Assembly (NCBI GenBank): GCA_002327255.1
Contig: DCUM01000193.1
Coordinates: 1-17,797 of the forward strand
From: a bacterium UBA2214
GTDB taxonomy: Bacteria; Zhuqueibacterota; Zhuqueibacteria; Residuimicrobiales; Residuimicrobiaceae
Reading direction: 5' to 3'
DNA: 17,797 nt
Part shown: one piece after another, positions 15,389 to 17,797 of the stretch
Numbering within the stretch: the first letter of the stretch is position 1
Layout of the letters: each line of letters starts with the position of its first letter
Translations under genes and position numbers: made by a program
Notes under the pieces: model-generated
What the model was told of the DNA's origin: nothing
Seen by the model: only the letters and a program-made list of their open reading frames with translations
The model's database searches: none

Positions 15389-15565
15389 ACGATACCCAGG
15401 ATTGTTGCTTTTCATTTCGGCGCGATGGACTCTATGCCTTCAAATAGGTTCAGAGAAATGACCGGAAAGCAGAAGCTCCCTGTGCTCGCATTGTCCGGTC
15501 TGCTTGATTTCCGCAAGTGTGACAGGCAACCTCGATCTTGTCCCAAAAAATGAGGAGAGGACATC

Positions 15566-16423
15566 ATGACGTTTCGCACCATTCAATCCATTCTGGCCGG
15601 CGTCCCCACCATGGAAGGCGCCGGCGTGCGGCTGCAGCGCATCTTCGGCTACCATGAATCCCCGCGACTGGACCCCTTTCTCCTCCTGGATCATTTCGGT
15701 TCCAGCAACCCCGACGACTATCTCGCCGGTTTTCCCTGGCATCCGCACCGCGGTATCGAGACCGTCACCTATGTGCGCAGCGGCAGCATCGAACACGGTG
15801 ACAGCCTCGGCAACACAGGCGTCATCAACAGCGGCGACGTGCAGTGGATGACCGCGGGCAGCGGCATCATTCACCAGGAGATGCCGCAACGCGCCGCCGA
15901 GCCGTTGCAGGGTTTCCAGCTCTGGGTGAATCTGCCCCGGGCGCAGAAAATGATGCCGCCACGTTATAACGAGATCACGCAGCGACAGATACCCACGGTC
16001 GCCGTGGCGGATGCGGTTCAGGTAAAAGTCATCAGCGGCACCCTCGACGGGACTCCCGGCCCGATGCAGGATCTGATGGTCGCCATCGAATATCTCGATG
16101 TCGAAATCTCCGGACCCTCCGATTGGAACCACCCCATCACGGCGGGATTCAACGCCCTGGCCTATGTCTATGAAGGGGAAGGACTGTTCGATGTCGCCGG
16201 CTCCACCCTGGTGCAATCCAGCCGTTGTGTGCACTTCTCGGCCGACGGCGACGCCGTGCAGGTCAAGGTGCTGGACGGTCTGTGCCGCTTTTTGCTCATC
16301 TCCGGCAAACCGCTGCAGGAACCGGTCGCCTGGCGCGGACCCATCGTCATGAACACGCACGAGGAGCTGCACACCGCCTTTGCCGAATTTCATGCCGGAA
16401 CGTTCATCAAACACAAACCGTGA
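15566..16423 (+). CDS. pirin family bicupin protein
   Basis: A 285-residue cytosolic bicupin. Some bacterial pirins have quercetin 2,3-dioxygenase activity (YhhW-type) and others modulate regulators or metabolic enzymes. The metal site in the N-terminal cupin is complete: H59 and H61 in HPHRG, H103 and E105 in HQEMP, matching the iron ligands of human pirin. GSIEHGDSLGN lies between them. The C-terminal cupin (about 170-280) lacks metal ligands, as usual. A strong ribosome binding site (GAGGAGAGG, 15552-15560) is five bases before the ATG. The leader upstream carries two mutually exclusive inverted repeats. The regulator gene that follows overlaps or nearly touches this gene, suggesting one operon and possible control by or of the regulator. 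The substrate is unknown. Confidence 0.93.
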   Translation: MTFRTIQSILAGVPTMEGAGVRLQRIFGYHESPRLDPFLLLDHFGSSNPDDYLAGFPWHPHRGIETVTYVRSGSIEHGDSLGNTGVINSGDVQWMTAGSGIIHQEMPQRAAEPLQGFQLWVNLPRAQKMMPPRYNEITQRQIPTVAVADAVQVKVISGTLDGTPGPMQDLMVAIEYLDVEISGPSDWNHPITAGFNALAYVYEGEGLFDVAGSTLVQSSRCVHFSADGDAVQVKVLDGLCRFLLISGKPLQEPVAWRGPIVMNTHEELHTAFAEFHAGTFIKHKP

Positions 16424-16440
16424 TCATAGAGTCACTGCCA

Positions 16441-17610
16441 ATGACGTTGAATCTGCTCGAGATCATCCTGCTGCTGGCCGCCGCGCAGGCGGCCTTTCTG
16501 GGCATCCTGATCCTGCACAAATACCCCGCCCTCTTGCCCAACCGCATCCTCGGCATCATGATGCTGCTCTATGCGATCATCCTGGGCCATAACCTGGCCG
16601 TCGAACTGGGCTTCTTCAACCGCTACCCGCACTGGCTGCTCCTGCCCCTCGGCATCACCCTGATGCTCGCTCCCTTGCACTTTCTTTACGCCAAATATCT
16701 CACCCATCCGGAAATGCCCTTTGGCAAAAAGGACTGGCTTCATTTCCTGCCCGCGGGCATCTATTGGTTTTCCCTGCTTCCCGATCTATGGGTATCCAGC
16801 GCCGACTTGTCCGCCCGCCTCAACATCTCTTCCGAAAACATGTCCCCGCGCTTTCTCGTTTTCAATTTCATCCTGCTCCTGCAGGCCATGCTCTACCTCG
16901 GGCTGACGTTTGTCCAGATCAAAAAATTTCATGCGCGCCTCCGCAACATGTTCGCATCGGTTGAAAAGCTGAAACTCACCTGGTTGCAGCAGATCACCCT
17001 CCTGCTCCTCTCCGCCTGGATGGTCTTCAGCCTGGAAGAGGTCGCACTGATGTTCGGCGTCCATTTGACCCATTTCGATCTCTCCAGCGCACTGGTGGCG
17101 CTCTATGTTTTTCTCATGGGCTATATGGCGTTGCTGAAATCGGAGATTTTTCAACAACCCGCACTGCTCAAGCCCATGCACATTCTCGAGTGCATGGAAA
17201 CGGCGGAATCAGCGGATACCTCCAGCCGCTATGAAAAGTCGGGGCTGACCTCCGAACGCGCCCAGGCCCTGACGCGCACTTTGCTCGATCTGATGCGGGA
17301 TGAGGAACCCTTCACCGACAACGAACTCACCCTGGCCGACCTCGCGGAACGGCTCCGGATCACGCCACACAACCTCTCGGAAATCCTCAACACGCAGGTG
17401 CGGCAAAATTTCTACGATTTCATCAACCAGTACCGCATCGAAAAAGCAAAGCGTGATTTGGCCGATCCCGCCAAAAGCCATCTGAAAATACTCGCCATCG
17501 CCTTTGAGGCCGGTTTCAATTCCAAAACGGCCTTCAATACCATCTTCAAACACACCACGCGCATGACACCCTCCGCGTACCGGACGCATTCTCTCTCCAC
17601 ACCTTCCTGA
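16441..17610 (+). CDS. membrane-anchored AraC family transcriptional regulator (7-TM sensor plus HTH)
   Basis: A 389-residue one-component regulator. The N-terminal part holds about seven hydrophobic segments (roughly 5-26, 33-55, 64-86, 98-116, 137-160, 181-206, 214-233), a probable membrane sensor. A linker (about 235-290) leads to a C-terminal AraC-type DNA-binding domain. There the first helix-turn-helix is LTLADLAERLRITPHNLSEIL (297-317, central residues shown) and the second covers IAFEAGFNSKTAFNTIFK, followed by TPSAYR. Such regulators are common in Bacteroidota and relatives. The ATG at 16441 is preceded only by a weak AGAG. A GTG at 16420 overlaps the pirin stop (GTGA) and would add seven residues. 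Coupling to the pirin gene suggests they act together. The signal and targets are unknown. Confidence 0.9.
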   Translation: MTLNLLEIILLLAAAQAAFLGILILHKYPALLPNRILGIMMLLYAIILGHNLAVELGFFNRYPHWLLLPLGITLMLAPLHFLYAKYLTHPEMPFGKKDWLHFLPAGIYWFSLLPDLWVSSADLSARLNISSENMSPRFLVFNFILLLQAMLYLGLTFVQIKKFHARLRNMFASVEKLKLTWLQQITLLLLSAWMVFSLEEVALMFGVHLTHFDLSSALVALYVFLMGYMALLKSEIFQQPALLKPMHILECMETAESADTSSRYEKSGLTSERAQALTRTLLDLMRDEEPFTDNELTLADLAERLRITPHNLSEILNTQVRQNFYDFINQYRIEKAKRDLADPAKSHLKILAIAFEAGFNSKTAFNTIFKHTTRMTPSAYRTHSLSTPS

Positions 17611-17650
17611 AACAGGTTCCATCCCATGGGGACACACCCGGGACGGCGTG

Positions 17651-17676
17651 CGTTCCAATGGGCAGGAACGATTTTT
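17651..17676 (+). terminator. intrinsic terminator of the pirin-regulator operon
   Basis: CGTTCC (17651-17656) and GGAACG (17665-17670) form a perfect 6-base stem with an 8-base loop, followed at once by ATTTTT. It lies 40 bases after the regulator stop. This is the cleanest intrinsic terminator in the window, although the stem is short. Confidence 0.6.
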
Positions 17677-17753
17677 AAAAATAATTTGCCTACATTGAAC
17701 GTATCAGGGCAAACCCTGCCACTGCGCCGGGAAGCTGTTGAAAAAGCCCAATC

Positions 17754-17789
17754 AACCCCGGGGTCGCCGTTTCTTGTGACCCCGGGGTT
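17754..17789. repeat. strong 12-base inverted repeat at window end
   Basis: AACCCCGGGGTC (17754-17765) is matched perfectly by GACCCCGGGGTT (17778-17789) around a 12-base loop. Each arm itself contains the palindrome CCCCGGGG. It follows the terminator by about 80 bases and the window stops eight bases later, so whether it belongs to a larger repeat cannot be seen. Confidence 0.55.
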
Positions 17790-17797
17790 CCGTATGC

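Noticed and set aside
15440..16414. 324-codon open frame on the minus strand
   Set aside because: Antisense to pirin, whose iron ligands are all conserved on the plus strand.
16225..16440. 72-codon upstream extension of the AraC regulator
   Set aside because: It lies within the pirin coding sequence in another frame and adds arginine-rich sequence before the first membrane helix; starts at 16420 or 16441 are more plausible.

Overview
The window looks like chromosomal sequence from an uncultured member of the Fibrobacterota-Chlorobiota-Bacteroidota (FCB) superphylum, plausibly a KSB1- or Calditrichota-like lineage. This is inference. It rests on two secreted proteins ending in 'PNPFN' FlgD-like/T9SS type A sorting domains, a membrane-bound AraC-type regulator of a kind common in that group, a large surface lipoprotein with a 'TWDT' start after its lipid-acceptor cysteine, high-GC codon use and strong GGAGG-type ribosome binding sites. 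No phage, transposase, CRISPR array, rRNA or tRNA was seen.

Layout. 276-4603 (+): two tandem paralogous secreted proteins with VIT-like and von Willebrand A-like regions and C-terminal secretion domains. 4688-5779 (-): YchF ATPase, convergent with them. 5953-7602 (+): zinc-ribbon rhomboid protease and a family 2 glycosyltransferase, six bases apart. 7805-8875 (-): calcium/sodium antiporter. 8876-9480: long intergenic stretch with one good promoter candidate. 9481-10846 (+): small NTF2-like lipoprotein and a beta-hydroxyacid dehydrogenase. 10952-11737 (+): class D beta-lactamase. 11738-12051: intergenic, with overlapping inverted repeats. 12052-15341 (+): 755-residue lipoprotein of unknown function, overlapping by four bases the radical SAM enzyme of the AmmeMemoRadiSam system. 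15566-17610 (+): pirin and a 7-TM AraC-type regulator, closed by a hairpin with a T-run.

How the genes work together. Most transcription units are short. Four pairings have direct sequence support: the paralogous VIT/VWA pair (14-base gap, strong internal ribosome binding site), rhomboid plus glycosyltransferase, lipoprotein plus AmrS (ATGA overlap), and pirin plus AraC regulator (adjacent, possible GTGA overlap). The least understood are the tandem VIT/VWA proteins and the lipoprotein/AmrS pair. The lipoprotein has an in-frame duplicated N-terminal segment with a 75-base period. I did not find an obvious new defence or mobile system. The rest is a mixture of recognisable housekeeping and envelope functions.
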